64,000 nucleotides of DNA from Larus michahellis. Its lineage: Eukaryota; Chordata; Aves; Charadriiformes; Laridae. A program made the position numbers and the translations under genes. Positions 63,309 to 64,000 of the stretch are shown one piece after another. The notes beneath the pieces were generated by a model. It searched no databases and was not told the origin of the DNA. It saw only the letters and a list, made by a program, of their open reading frames with translations. Each line of letters opens with the position of its first letter. Positions within the stretch are counted from its first letter, which is position 1. Location of the stretch: contig NC_133897.1 of the NCBI RefSeq assembly GCF_964199755.1, forward strand, positions 121,912,552-121,976,551, read 5' to 3'.

Positions 63309-63637
63309 CTCTACAGCTTCCTGAGGTGGGCAAGTGGAGAGGGAGGCGCTGATCTCTTCTCCCTGGTATCCAGTGATAGCACATGTTGGAATGGCTCAAA
63401 GCTGCACTGGGGGAGGTTAAGACCAGACATCGGGAAGCATTTCTTTACCGAGAGGGTGGTCAAACACTGGAATGGGCTTCCTAGAGAGGGGGTCAATGGC
63501 CGAAGCCTGTCATGTTCAAAAGGCATTTGGACAATAACTTTAACATGCTTTTACTTCTGGTCAGCTTTGAATTGGTCAGGCAGCTGGACTAGATAATCAC
63601 TGGAAGCTCCTTCCAGCTGAACTATTCTATTCTGTAG
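63309..63637 (+). mobile_element. CR1 LINE 3' fragment in a TRAPPC8 intron
   Basis: Blocks in CR1 order: CTACAGCTTCCTGAGG, GCGCTGATCTCTTCTCCCTG, GGGGGAGGTTAAGACCAGAC, GAGAGGGTGGTCAAACACTG, TTCAAAAGGCATTTGGACAA, GGACTAGATAATCACTGGA and CTATTCTATTCTG at the end. It is inserted opposite to the sense of TRAPPC8, in the intron upstream of the first exon in this window. It is 5'-truncated and non-coding. Confidence 0.93.
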
Positions 63638-64000
63638 AGTGTTGTCATTAACCACTTAATCAGGTCATTTTAACAACCCTCGTAAAGAAAACCACTGTGT
63701 TTTAATTAACCAACTTGAAGAACTATTCTAGATGAATGGGAAGCAAACAGAAAAAAGCTTCTTTGCCTACTCCTTCTCACTTTGAAATTTGGCTACAAAA
63801 GCTATTGCCAACTAAAATTCAAAATGGAATATAACAAATTCAGAAGGATATTAATCTGGGGGCTTCAAGCTTCACTTGAAAAAAAAAACCCCACACAAGA
63901 TTGGCGCTGACAGATCAGAAGTTAACTGGAAAGATTCAGACATAAACAAAGTCTAAGACTTCATTGTTAGAATTACATTTATAAGCTCTAGGTTCAGTTA

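Noticed and set aside
63030-63526. Minus-strand frames of 66-84 codons beside the first TRAPPC8 exon
   Set aside because: One overlaps the exon in the wrong frame and the others read through the intronic CR1 copy; splice sites define the real exon.
1-64000. tRNA, rRNA, CRISPR, operon or phage features
   Set aside because: None was seen; the sequence is vertebrate nuclear DNA with spliced genes and CR1 elements.

Overview
The window is a vertebrate nuclear segment, almost certainly from a bird. It carries at least five CR1-type LINE fragments with the avian 3' tail (ATTCTATG-like octamers), long AT-rich non-coding stretches, canonical GT-AG introns, and ten exons of a protein recognisable as TRAPPC8. 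Nothing bacterial or viral was recognised. Most of the sequence is intergenic or intronic, and most apparent open frames are chance.

Layout. Positions 1-16,300: intergenic or intronic DNA with a 1.5 kb sense CR1 copy (about 7.2-8.7 kb) and an older antisense CR1 (about 10.5 kb). No confidently identified exon; one 57-codon minus-strand frame at 11.4-11.6 kb looks protein-like. Positions 16,580-17,110: an isolated CpG island, probably a promoter. It has good splice donors pointing both ways and a perfect 47-bp inverted repeat with a 2-nt loop at its centre. Positions 17,270-33,500: AT-rich intergenic DNA with two more CR1 fragments. Positions 33,570-34,212: a degenerate tandem array. Positions 35,318-37,388: an intronless, frame-broken copy of CATSPERG (CatSper sperm calcium-channel subunit gamma). 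Positions 37,389-41,597: intergenic DNA plus the TRAPPC8 3' UTR. Positions 41,598-63,211: the last ten coding exons of TRAPPC8 on the minus strand, about 518 C-terminal residues; the 5' part of the gene lies beyond the right edge.

The most interesting item is the CATSPERG copy. Published surveys, as I recall them, report that birds lost the CatSper complex, and CR1-dominated bird genomes hold few processed pseudogenes. An mRNA-derived CATSPERG relic in a bird is therefore unexpected on two counts. It could date the loss, or show that this lineage or its ancestor still expressed CATSPERG in the germline. The second is the hairpin-forming palindrome inside the bidirectional-looking CpG island.

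The genes here are not expected to act together: TRAPPC8 is a housekeeping trafficking gene, and the CATSPERG copy is a dead insertion downstream of its 3' end.
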